The notes beneath the pieces were generated by a model. That model was not told the origin of the DNA. It worked only from the letters and a program-made list of their open reading frames with translations, and did no database searches. A stretch of DNA of 64,000 nucleotides from Azophilus sp963663395 (GTDB lineage: Bacteria > Pseudomonadota > Gammaproteobacteria > Pseudomonadales > Azotimanducaceae), in the NCBI GenBank assembly GCA_963663395.1, contig OY760226.1, forward strand, positions 5,270,001 to 5,334,000, read 5' to 3'. Positions 16,704-24,191 of this stretch are shown here, piece by piece; the first letter of the stretch is position 1; each line of letters starts with the position of its first letter. Position numbers and translations under genes: made by a program.

Positions 16704-17936
16704 CTATCCAGGATGCAGAATTACCGGTACTTCGTTGATACCGCGGATGAAGTTGTTCGGCAATCGCACCACGTCACCCGCCAGTTCAACAAACGAGAAC
16801 CGTTGCATGATTTCTTCCCACAGCACGCGCAGCTGCATTTCTGCGAGTCTGTTACCCATGCAGCGATGTATACCAAAACCGAAGGCAACATGCTGCCGCG
16901 CATTCTCACGATCGATAATCAGGCGATCTGCGTCGGGAAACACGGTCTCGTCTCGATTACCTGAGATGTACCACATGATCACCTTCTCGCCTTTCTTGAT
17001 CTGCTTGCCGCCAAATTCCAGATCCCGAGTGGCATTGCGGCGCATATGCAGGACTGGCGTCTGCCAACGAATCATTTCAGCGACCATATTGGGAATCAGG
17101 CCCGGGTTGCCACGCAGTTTCTGATACTCATCGGGGAACTGATTCAGACCCAGAACGCCGCCACTGATGCTGTTACGTGTTGTGTCATTACCGCCCACAA
17201 TCAACAGCAGGATGTTTCCCAGAAACAGCCTGGGGTTCTGCGGCATGTCTCTGGTGGACTCACCGTGTGCCAGCATGGATATCAGGTCAAACCTGGGTGG
17301 CTCCGCCGCCCGTTCAAACCAAAGCTGGTAGAAGGCGTCAGCACATTCCTGAAAATCCTTCTGGCGTGACTCCATGTCGTAATCTGCTGCCCCCGTCGTC
17401 TGGGGAACATCGGTCGTGATGTCAGACCAATAGACCAGTTTCCTGCGGTCCTCATAGGGAAAGTCGAACAGCGTGGCGAGCATTCGCGAGGTGAGTTCAA
17501 TCGACACCCTGTCTACCCAGTTGAACTTCTCACCCACTGGCAGGTTGTCGAGAATGTCGATCACCCGGTCTCGAATCAGCGGTTCCAGATTGGCGAGGTT
17601 GCCGGGTGCGACTGATGGCGCAACCGCCGCCCGCTGTTCACTGTGTGTCGGCGGGTCCATGGCAATGAAATTTTCAATCCCCTGCTTTTCGCCGTTCTCG
17701 TCCACGGGGGCATCATTGATCGAAACACCATGCGCCGAAGAAAACAGGTCGTGATGGGTATCGACGTATTTGATTAACGGATGCGTGGTCACCGACCAGA
17801 AAGGACCATTGATATCACTTTCAAAATAGTGAACCGGGTTTTCAGCACGCAGCCTGGCTGCAACCTCCTGCCAGGTGTCATTTTCGTACAAAGCGGGGTT
17901 ACTGATGTCCAGCGATTCAAGTCGAGACTGACCCAT
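16704..17936 (-). CDS. Cytochrome P450
   Basis: 410 residues, the usual length for soluble bacterial P450s. Conserved features: I-helix 'LLIVGGNDTTRNSISGG' (oxygen-activating acid/Thr pair), K-helix ExxR in 'VAEMIRWQTPVLHMRR', and the heme-binding loop 'FGFGIHRCMGNRLAEMQ' with proximal C359. 'FIAMDPPTHSEQR' is the C-helix region. The sequence style ('MRRNATRDLEFGGKQIKKGEKV') is that of CYP125/CYP142/CYP107-like enzymes acting on sterol, terpenoid or fatty substrates (inference). It is the last gene of a five-gene minus-strand operon headed by an ECF sigma factor, so it probably oxidises whatever the TonB receptor imports. Confidence 0.95.
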   Translation of the reverse strand: MGQSRLESLDISNPALYENDTWQEVAARLRAENPVHYFESDINGPFWSVTTHPLIKYVDTHHDLFSSAHGVSINDAPVDENGEKQGIENFIAMDPPTHSEQRAAVAPSVAPGNLANLEPLIRDRVIDILDNLPVGEKFNWVDRVSIELTSRMLATLFDFPYEDRRKLVYWSDITTDVPQTTGAADYDMESRQKDFQECADAFYQLWFERAAEPPRFDLISMLAHGESTRDMPQNPRLFLGNILLLIVGGNDTTRNSISGGVLGLNQFPDEYQKLRGNPGLIPNMVAEMIRWQTPVLHMRRNATRDLEFGGKQIKKGEKVIMWYISGNRDETVFPDADRLIIDRENARQHVAFGFGIHRCMGNRLAEMQLRVLWEEIMQRFSFVELAGDVVRLPNNFIRGINEVPVILHPG

Positions 17937-17996
17937 AGTGATTACTGCCCTGAAAAGGCGCTGACAACCTCTGCTCTTTTCTGCTTTTCTACTTTT

Positions 17997-19043
17997 CTAC
18001 TGTTGGGTATTCCGGTCGACTTTCAATGCACTATTTGTAGTGGTCTTGTAGTGGTCTGGAAAACCCAACTCTTTCATGCTCATCGTCTTTTGAATTGTTG
18101 CGCCAACCTGTTGATCGTAACTATCAGGATCCGTTCGTTTCGGCACCCGCATGTCCACCCCCGCGGGTTTGTCGTCGAATAGGCTCAAGTAGCCCTGGGG
18201 AGCAGTGTTCGGTTTTCCGTATTCCGCCGTTTTGCCCCAGGGCATTGGATTGAACACATTCATCAGTCGGGCAAAGCGCGCGGGATTGCGTGCCAGTGCT
18301 TCGTCCGTGACAGTCTCACGGTAGGCTTCCTGGGTTTGCATGTGCGGCCGGTTATACATGCCGACAATCGTCAAGCGAAGGCCGTCGCTCTGTTTCGGAT
18401 ACGCTCCATGCCAGGTGTGGTCTCCCCAAATGGCCATTGAACCGGCCGGAGCGGAAATCGCATGAGCGTTATCGGCCCAATATTCGGCTTCTTCAACCGA
18501 CGGCAGACGACGCCAGCGATGGCTTCCCGGCACGAACGACAAACCGCCATCTTCTGCAGAATAATCTGTGAGCAAATAGTTGAAATTGGCACCAAAAGGC
18601 TCGACCGACATGGTTGGCATGTCGTATTGCGTCCAGTCGGTGTGAATCGCCGTGCGCGGGCCGCCCTTGCCCTTGACCCACGCATCACACACGCTGAGGA
18701 TGCAATCTGTTCCCACCAACCACTGCACCAGGCCCAGTACAGTGGGTGTGAGAATCAGTTTCTCAAAGACAGTGTCTTCCCAAAGCACAAAGCGCAGCAG
18801 TTCCTGCCCCTCGTCGTAAACCGTTGTCAGTTCGTCGATAGCGCAGCCCTTGCGGTCCGCAGCGATTTTCAGCACCGCATCACGAACCCGCTCGACCTGT
18901 TCCGGCGGACCAATCTTTTCAGGTGGCAACACGGTAAACCCGAATGCTTCAAGTTCGGCTACGTGCTCCAACAATTCCAGTTTCTTGAGTTCCCGGTAAA
19001 GCGGGGCGGTAGTCTTTGCAGAAGGCCAGTCTTCGACAATCAC
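17997..19043 (-). CDS. Phytanoyl-CoA dioxygenase (PhyH) family oxygenase
   Basis: 348 residues. Iron ligands: H134 and D136 in 'AIHTDWTQYD' and distal H212 in 'HTWHGAYPK'; 'LRLTIVG' supplies the likely 2-oxoglutarate Arg. 'AEDGGLSFVPGSHRWRRLP' is the conserved core typical of PhyH proteins. The N-terminal 'LEAFGFTVLPPEKIGPPEQ' is a common lead-in. Its start is only 15 bp after the TonB receptor stop, and the P450 begins 60 bp after its own stop, so the oxygenase pair appears co-expressed. Expected chemistry: hydroxylation of a hydrophobic, possibly CoA-free, substrate in the cytoplasm. It is not closely similar to the other PhyH gene at 1744. Confidence 0.9.
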   Translation of the reverse strand: MIVEDWPSAKTTAPLYRELKKLELLEHVAELEAFGFTVLPPEKIGPPEQVERVRDAVLKIAADRKGCAIDELTTVYDEGQELLRFVLWEDTVFEKLILTPTVLGLVQWLVGTDCILSVCDAWVKGKGGPRTAIHTDWTQYDMPTMSVEPFGANFNYLLTDYSAEDGGLSFVPGSHRWRRLPSVEEAEYWADNAHAISAPAGSMAIWGDHTWHGAYPKQSDGLRLTIVGMYNRPHMQTQEAYRETVTDEALARNPARFARLMNVFNPMPWGKTAEYGKPNTAPQGYLSLFDDKPAGVDMRVPKRTDPDSYDQQVGATIQKTMSMKELGFPDHYKTTTNSALKVDRNTQQ

Positions 19044-19058
19044 GAATAAACCCTGAAT

Positions 19059-21839
19059 CTACAGTCCGTAAGAAAATGATACCCCAACCGTCAGCGGGCG
19101 GCCGAGCCTGCACCCACCTTCATTGCACTCATAGATTACCGTCTCATCTGTCAGGTTGGCGCCGTAGAAAGATATCCGCCAATCTTGATCAGGCGATACC
19201 AGGCTGAGCCTGGCATCGAGTTGGTCATAGCCAGGTGTTTTTATCTCGTTTGTGATGCGGTTGAACGCACTGCTTATCCGATACCAATCAAGACGCCCGT
19301 TACCTGTCCAGGAGCCCACCGGGAACTCATAGTCAGTCGAAATGCTCCACGAGTTCTCGGGCGCGGCGGGCAGCCTGTTGCCCTTTTTGGCGCGAACAAT
19401 TTCACCATCCGGCCCCGGAAACTGCCCAGCGGCATCACCCTTGGATTCTGCCTTCCAGTTATTGTCATGAGCGATGCTCAGGCCCCACTGGGACGTGATA
19501 TCCACGTCTATCTCGAATTCGGCGCCCTGGCTTACGGCCCCGCCGTCGAGATTGTCGTTGTAACTCTGACCGATGGAAGCGGCAAGCCCGGTGAACTCGG
19601 ATAATGGTTGAAAAACGAGCGTATCTTTCCAATCCAAGTGATAGATCGCGGCTGTCAGGCGTGCACGTCCATCCCATAGTGTCGTCTTCAGGCCCAACTC
19701 GTAGCTCGACACCTCATCGCCATCAACGGTAAGTCGAGATCTGAAAAACTCTGCCCGATCTCCGGCGTTCGGGTCGGTTGCAGCCAGTGCCTCCAATTCG
19801 GCGATGACGCCTGGCAGGTTATCGTTGATGACCCCAGGCCGAAAACCCTGCGAGAAGGTAAAGTAGGTCATGAGTTGGTCTCGAGGCCGCCAGGTCAAAG
19901 AAATCTTGGGCGATGCAAAGTCGTCGGTGATTTCCTCGGCGAATATGTCTGTTTCCCGTTCGACGTCTGTGAATCTCACCCCTGCCAACAGCTCCCACGC
20001 ATCGCTAAAACGGTAACTGACCTCACCGAAAACGGCTTTCTCAGTCGATTTGATCGTGGATGTTGGAAACAGCGGTGCAAAAATTGCGTCGAGAAACTGC
20101 ACGGTAGGACGGGCAGCTTCAAATCCTGGGGCCAGGGCGAACCAGAAGGCGGGCTCTTCCGCGCTGACAGCACCGCCGTTAAACGCCGTATCGTCTTTGT
20201 AGTAGAGGCCGACAGCCCACTGCCACTTGCTTTCCCAGTTGGAAAGAACACGCAGTTCATGGATGTCTCTCTCGGCTTCGCGCCGGAGAAAACCAAATGC
20301 ACCGGTGGCTGCAACTGGATTCACACCCGCTAACGTCGGATCGAAAAGCCCAATCAATGCATTTGCTGCCCCCACGAGCGCAGCGCCAAAGCGTGGAGTA
20401 GTCTGCTCTCCAAATTGGGTTTCCAGTTCGAACCTCGAACTCGTGAATTCCACGTTCACGGCGTCGAATTCGTACCCCAGGTTGAAGCTGTAAACATCGA
20501 CCGCCGAGGTACCGCCATTGGGAAAGTCAGGCTGGGTGAGCAACGCGTTGGAGTATTCAGCTTCAAAGTCAGCGATACTCGGCCCGCCATAGTCAGTTTC
20601 CGTCATCTGCGCAGACAGCCCCAGCGTCAGTCGTTCGGTGGGAAACCAGGCGAGCTTGGCACGAAACCCTTCCTCTTCCTGCCAGTCGACATCGTCTTCG
20701 GAACGGGGGGCCGGGATATCGAGGAGCCCTGCCCGTTCCCGGTAAAACCCTGTCAGCCTGAATGCCAGTGTGTCCATGAGCGGCACGTTTACCATGGCGT
20801 TTACCCGGTAACCCGGGTCATCCGTATTGGACATCTCTTCGAATTCCGCCTTTATGCCGAAATCGAACGCCGTGGGATCCGGAGGATTGGCGATATAACG
20901 AATCGCCCCGCCTATCGTTGACTCACCGTAGAGCGTACCCTGCGGGCCTTTGAGTACTTCGACCCTCTGCAGATCGAATATGGAACCTGAAATCTGGCTG
21001 ACTCCGGCACCGGTGTTGCTGTCCGTCACCGACACGTTGTCGATATAAACCCCGACCGTGGGGCCGCCCTCACCCGGCTGCGTCAAGCCGCGGATACTTA
21101 TTGTGTTGTATGTACTGGCATTCGTACGGTATGCCATGCCTGGAATCGACTGATACAGCGTCTGAAAGTTCACGATACCTTTCGACTCGATGTTCTCGGC
21201 GGTAACCACCGCAATTGACAGAGGCGTATCCATAAGGGCGGTATCGCGACGGGTTGACGTGACAATCACCTCTTCGATGGTGCTCACAGTTGTATTGTCT
21301 GCCGTAGCATCCTCAGTTTGCGCGGCTGCGCCCGAGGCAACCATCGCGCCGGCAATCACTGCACCGATGCGAGCCAGGATTGATTTTGGTCTTTCCACGA
21401 TTGTCTCCCTATTCGATTCCAGGTTTTCGACAACGCTGAGTTGTCCCTTGCCCATCGATATGGAGAGTCCGGTACCGGCCAACAGAAGCTGCAGTGCTTC
21501 CACCACTTCATACTGTCCGCTTAACCGGTTGGCTGTCTTGTTGCTGGTTTCGTCGAAAGAAAACAGCAATGTCCGATCTGCCTGCTCCGCAAATGCGATG
21601 AGCGCGAGGTCGGCACGTTGCTCTGGGATATCGAAGACCAGTGTGGCGTTTGCATGAGCCTGTACAGCAACACACAGACCAACGACCAAATATCCCGGTC
21701 TCAGCCGGGCGCACGTGCCCAAAAGGGCACCCAACGCCCGCGCAACAACTTGTCGGCCTCCTGCAGAGTAGGACGATCGGCTAAAAAAAATCCGCCAGTC
21801 GACAAGCGCAAAAGCTTGCCGCCTGCTAATTTGAAGCAT
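19059..21839 (-). CDS. TonB-dependent receptor with N-terminal STN signalling domain
   Basis: 926 residues from the ATG at 21839, which overlaps the fecR-like stop by 14 nt and has 'gagaaagg' upstream. Order: hydrophobic export segment ('GYLVVGLCVAVQAHANA'), STN domain (about residues 60-140; 'TLVFDIPEQRADLALIAFAE', 'LLLAGTGLSISMGKGQLSV'), a second signal-peptide-like segment ('ILARIGAVIAGAMVASGAAA', near residue 155), a TonB-box-like 'IEEVIVTSTRR', plug ('YQSIPGMAYRT', 'ISIRGLTQ') and a 22-strand-type barrel ending 'TVGVSFSYGL'. Role: energised uptake across the outer membrane, with the STN domain passing a ligand signal to FecR. Substrate unknown; the co-transcribed oxygenases suggest a hydrophobic molecule. 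The internal export signal is unusual (see findings). Confidence 0.92.
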   Translation of the reverse strand: MLQISRRQAFALVDWRIFFSRSSYSAGGRQVVARALGALLGTCARLRPGYLVVGLCVAVQAHANATLVFDIPEQRADLALIAFAEQADRTLLFSFDETSNKTANRLSGQYEVVEALQLLLAGTGLSISMGKGQLSVVENLESNRETIVERPKSILARIGAVIAGAMVASGAAAQTEDATADNTTVSTIEEVIVTSTRRDTALMDTPLSIAVVTAENIESKGIVNFQTLYQSIPGMAYRTNASTYNTISIRGLTQPGEGGPTVGVYIDNVSVTDSNTGAGVSQISGSIFDLQRVEVLKGPQGTLYGESTIGGAIRYIANPPDPTAFDFGIKAEFEEMSNTDDPGYRVNAMVNVPLMDTLAFRLTGFYRERAGLLDIPAPRSEDDVDWQEEEGFRAKLAWFPTERLTLGLSAQMTETDYGGPSIADFEAEYSNALLTQPDFPNGGTSAVDVYSFNLGYEFDAVNVEFTSSRFELETQFGEQTTPRFGAALVGAANALIGLFDPTLAGVNPVAATGAFGFLRREAERDIHELRVLSNWESKWQWAVGLYYKDDTAFNGGAVSAEEPAFWFALAPGFEAARPTVQFLDAIFAPLFPTSTIKSTEKAVFGEVSYRFSDAWELLAGVRFTDVERETDIFAEEITDDFASPKISLTWRPRDQLMTYFTFSQGFRPGVINDNLPGVIAELEALAATDPNAGDRAEFFRSRLTVDGDEVSSYELGLKTTLWDGRARLTAAIYHLDWKDTLVFQPLSEFTGLAASIGQSYNDNLDGGAVSQGAEFEIDVDITSQWGLSIAHDNNWKAESKGDAAGQFPGPDGEIVRAKKGNRLPAAPENSWSISTDYEFPVGSWTGNGRLDWYRISSAFNRITNEIKTPGYDQLDARLSLVSPDQDWRISFYGANLTDETVIYECNEGGCRLGRPLTVGVSFSYGL
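21396..21410 (-). promoter_or_regulatory. Possible internal ribosome-binding site and GTG start inside the TonB receptor gene
   Basis: On the minus strand 'AGGGAGACAATCGTG' puts a good Shine-Dalgarno (agggaga, 21404-21410) before an in-frame GTG (21396-21398). Translation from there would start at 'VERPKSILARIG', giving a receptor of 779 residues with a conventional signal peptide and no STN domain. Confidence 0.5.
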
Positions 21840-22917
21840 CCGTGACGCGACCTTTCTCGGCAGAGAGAAGAATGGTCTCATCGTCAGCACGCTCGTACAC
21901 GATGTCGAAATTGGCTTCCAAAGACGACAGAAACCCCGACACATCGCCTACCTTGAACAGGCCCGCCACGCGGACCTGTTGCAGGTCCTCATCTTCAATG
22001 ACAAATTCGACCGGCGCGTAGCGTCCTACTTCGGCAACCGCGGTCTCCAGTGATTCGCCACGAAAGATCAGGTTGCCGTTTCGCCAGGACAGGTGCACTT
22101 CGATTTCTTCGGGCTCGAGCGCTTCCACGCTTTCCCTGCCAGAGTTCAGAATCACACGTTCCGCCTGAGCGACGAGAAAAGACTGGTTTGCCAATTCGCT
22201 GAGACGTCCCAGCTGATCAGTATCAGCCGTGCCGGGTTCACGCACACCAATTTGGACACGGCCATCCGAGACCAGGACCTCCACCTGCTGAGACTCATCA
22301 ATCCTCACGCTGAACGAAGTGCCAACAGCTCGGATAACACGCCCGGCGGCCATAATGCTGAGCGGCCTTTCCGGATCGTGTGCGACATCGATATGCATCT
22401 CTCCCCGCTCAAGCTGGACGATGCGCTGTTGCCCGCCGAAACGGACAATTGCGCGGCTGTCCGTATTCAGCGTGATCACGGATCCATCCACCAGCTCGAT
22501 GGTCGAAATGCCGCCAACGGCGGTTTCATATGCCGTCGTGTCAGACGCCAGTTCCGGTAGTGCTTCATCGCTGGCTTCATTCATGAACATGGCCGCTATC
22601 ACAAATCCCGTGACAACAACGACGAACGATGCGGCCATTGCCAGCCGTCGGCCCCACTGACGAGCCGGCGGCGTGACAGTTTCTGACGCGTGTGGAAACA
22701 CTTCGGACAAGCGTGCCAACGAATCCATCTTGTCCCACATCCGCGCCATCTTGAGCAGCTCCGCTTCATTCCGCGGGTCTGCCCGGATCCAGGCCAATAG
22801 CGTTTCAGCGTCCGCATCCGACAACCCCTTGTCCATCTTTGCGATCCACTCACTGGCCTCTGCAACGAGTTGTTCGTGGTCATTAACTGCCGGGTCGAAC
22901 CGGTAGACATTACTCAC
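21826..22917 (-). CDS. FecR-family anti-sigma/sigma-regulator
   Basis: 363 residues, GTG start overlapping the sigma-factor stop by 8 nt. N-terminal DUF4880-type region ('EASEWIAKMDKGLSDADAETL', residues 20-50) contacts the sigma factor in the cytoplasm. A single membrane segment lies at about residues 90-112 ('LAMAASFVVVVTGFVIAAMF'). The periplasmic FecR domain follows: 'GGISTIELVDGSVITLNTDS', 'LERGEMHIDVAHDP', 'VIRAVGTSFSVRI', and a C-terminal STN-like segment 'ESLETAVAEVGRYAPVEF'. Known role: relays the ligand-bound state of the TonB receptor to the ECF sigma factor. The position between sigma and receptor genes is the canonical order. Confidence 0.95.
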   Translation of the reverse strand: MSNVYRFDPAVNDHEQLVAEASEWIAKMDKGLSDADAETLLAWIRADPRNEAELLKMARMWDKMDSLARLSEVFPHASETVTPPARQWGRRLAMAASFVVVVTGFVIAAMFMNEASDEALPELASDTTAYETAVGGISTIELVDGSVITLNTDSRAIVRFGGQQRIVQLERGEMHIDVAHDPERPLSIMAAGRVIRAVGTSFSVRIDESQQVEVLVSDGRVQIGVREPGTADTDQLGRLSELANQSFLVAQAERVILNSGRESVEALEPEEIEVHLSWRNGNLIFRGESLETAVAEVGRYAPVEFVIEDEDLQQVRVAGLFKVGDVSGFLSSLEANFDIVYERADDETILLSAEKGRVTDASN

Positions 22918-23476
22918 AGCGGGCCTCCGTTTGATTGATCTGGACGGGTGCGCGCCACACCTGTTCCTGCATGTAAACCGCGCACCGTCTCACGGCTAGC
23001 GCAACATGTTTCTCAACGGTACTCTCGGCAAGCCCAAGTTCACCGGCAATCTCCCGCTGGGAATACCCGTATACTTTCTTCAGCACAAAGACGCGCCTAG
23101 CCTGTACCGGCAGCTGTCGCACAGCCTCACAGAAATGGCCAAACTCCTCGCTTGAAGCCGCTTGCTCAAAAGTCTCATCAAGTCCAGTCCGGGTAGAGTC
23201 AAGGCCAGCATGAACGTCCTCATCCCAATGTTCGGTCGCGCGATTGTCAGCGCGCTTCAGGCTGTCAAGCGCCAGGTTTCGAGCCGTTCTATACAGATAG
23301 GATTTCGGATGATGAATCTGTTCGGGCGTACCGACCTGACACAGGCGAACGTACGTTTCCTGAACGATGTCCTCGACTTCGTGAGGCGGCACGATTTTCG
23401 ACACGGCACGGGCTATGCCAAGCCGAATCGACAGAAAAACGTCACGAATGTCGTCCACGCGCCCTCCAGTTGCCAC
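22910..23476 (-). CDS. ECF RNA polymerase sigma factor, FecI-like
   Basis: 188 residues. Region 2 is 'VEDIVQETYVRLCQVG' followed by 'PKSYLYRTARNLALDSLKR'; region 4 is 'LPVQARRVFVLKKVYGYSQREIAGELGLAESTVEKHV' (helix-turn-helix; shown in part elsewhere). The spacing and sequence match FecI-type iron/nutrient-starvation sigma factors that act with an adjacent FecR. It heads the minus-strand operon sigma-fecR-receptor-PhyH-P450, so it probably directs transcription of this unit, perhaps including itself. The first ATG at 23476 has no strong Shine-Dalgarno; no obvious -10/-35 pair stands out upstream. Confidence 0.95.
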   Translation of the reverse strand: MATGGRVDDIRDVFLSIRLGIARAVSKIVPPHEVEDIVQETYVRLCQVGTPEQIHHPKSYLYRTARNLALDSLKRADNRATEHWDEDVHAGLDSTRTGLDETFEQAASSEEFGHFCEAVRQLPVQARRVFVLKKVYGYSQREIAGELGLAESTVEKHVALAVRRCAVYMQEQVWRAPVQINQTEARCE

Positions 23477-23742
23477 TTTGCCTAGTATAAGGACGATTGA
23501 AGAGAGGGATATCCGCTAGTTTCAGCCCAGCGTCAAGAGCAAGCTATGAAGGGAGGTCCAACTGGTAGGACTTCCGCAACTTCAATCCCTGCCAATATCC
23601 TGCCAGTCGACCAGGTACGGGCTGGCCAGAGGAACGAGAAAAACTTTAAACCATTGATTTAAAATGTATTTATGGTTTAGGCGGGCGACTTGAAGTCAGT
23701 CGGACGTTACCCGCCGTTCCCAAATGAGATAGTGGCTCCGCC
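23477..23742. other. Intergenic region upstream of the ECF-sigma operon
   Basis: No gene seen. It holds the promoter region of the sigma operon and an 8-bp inverted repeat, taaaccat (23647-23654) / atggttta (23672-23679), with a 17-nt AT-rich spacer. This repeat could be an operator or part of the junction to the mobile region that follows. Confidence 0.5.
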
Positions 23743-24118
23743 GGCTCTGTCAGACAAAACAGGCTTGAGCCGGAGAGTCCGCGCTCGTCGGTTGCGAAGA
23801 TGAACAATCCCTTCCGATATTTCAAAACCTCCCCCGAGATCATCCGCCTCGCCGTGATGTACATCCGTTATCCGTTGTCGTTACGCCAGGTCGAAGACAT
23901 CCTGTTCGAACGCGGCATCGACGTCAGTCACGAGACGATTCGGTACTGGTGGAACCGGTTCGGTCCCAAGTTTGCCGCCGAGATCCGAAAACGGCGAGTC
24001 GACGGCCGCAACTACTCGAACTGGCGCTGGCACCTCGATGAAGTCTTTGTCCGGATCAACGGCGAGCGCCACTACCTGTGGCGCGCCGTCGACCACGAAG
24101 GCGAGGTGCTTGAATCGC
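23743..24118 (+). pseudogene. IS6-type transposase, N-terminal fragment
   Basis: From the ATG at 23800: 'MNNPFRYFKTSPEIIRLAV', 'YIRYPLSLRQVEDILFERGI', 'SHETIRYWWNRFGPKFA', 'WRWHLDEVFVRINGERHYLW' and 'VDHEGEVLES'. This is the first 105 or so residues of an IS6/IS26-like DDE transposase, including the first catalytic Asp (LDEVF). A normal protein has about 235 residues; similarity ends abruptly at 'LES' (about 24118) and the frame continues as unrelated sequence to 24195. 'GGCTCTGT' at 23743 resembles the start of IS6-family terminal repeats. The 3' half, with the remaining catalytic residues, is gone, so the copy is inactive. It points into the island on its right. Confidence 0.85.
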
Positions 24119-24191
24119 CCCGGGTTTACCGGAGGCTGTTTCGTTCATCATGGCCTGTCACATCAAGACAAGGTTCAAAGACTTCAGGATT

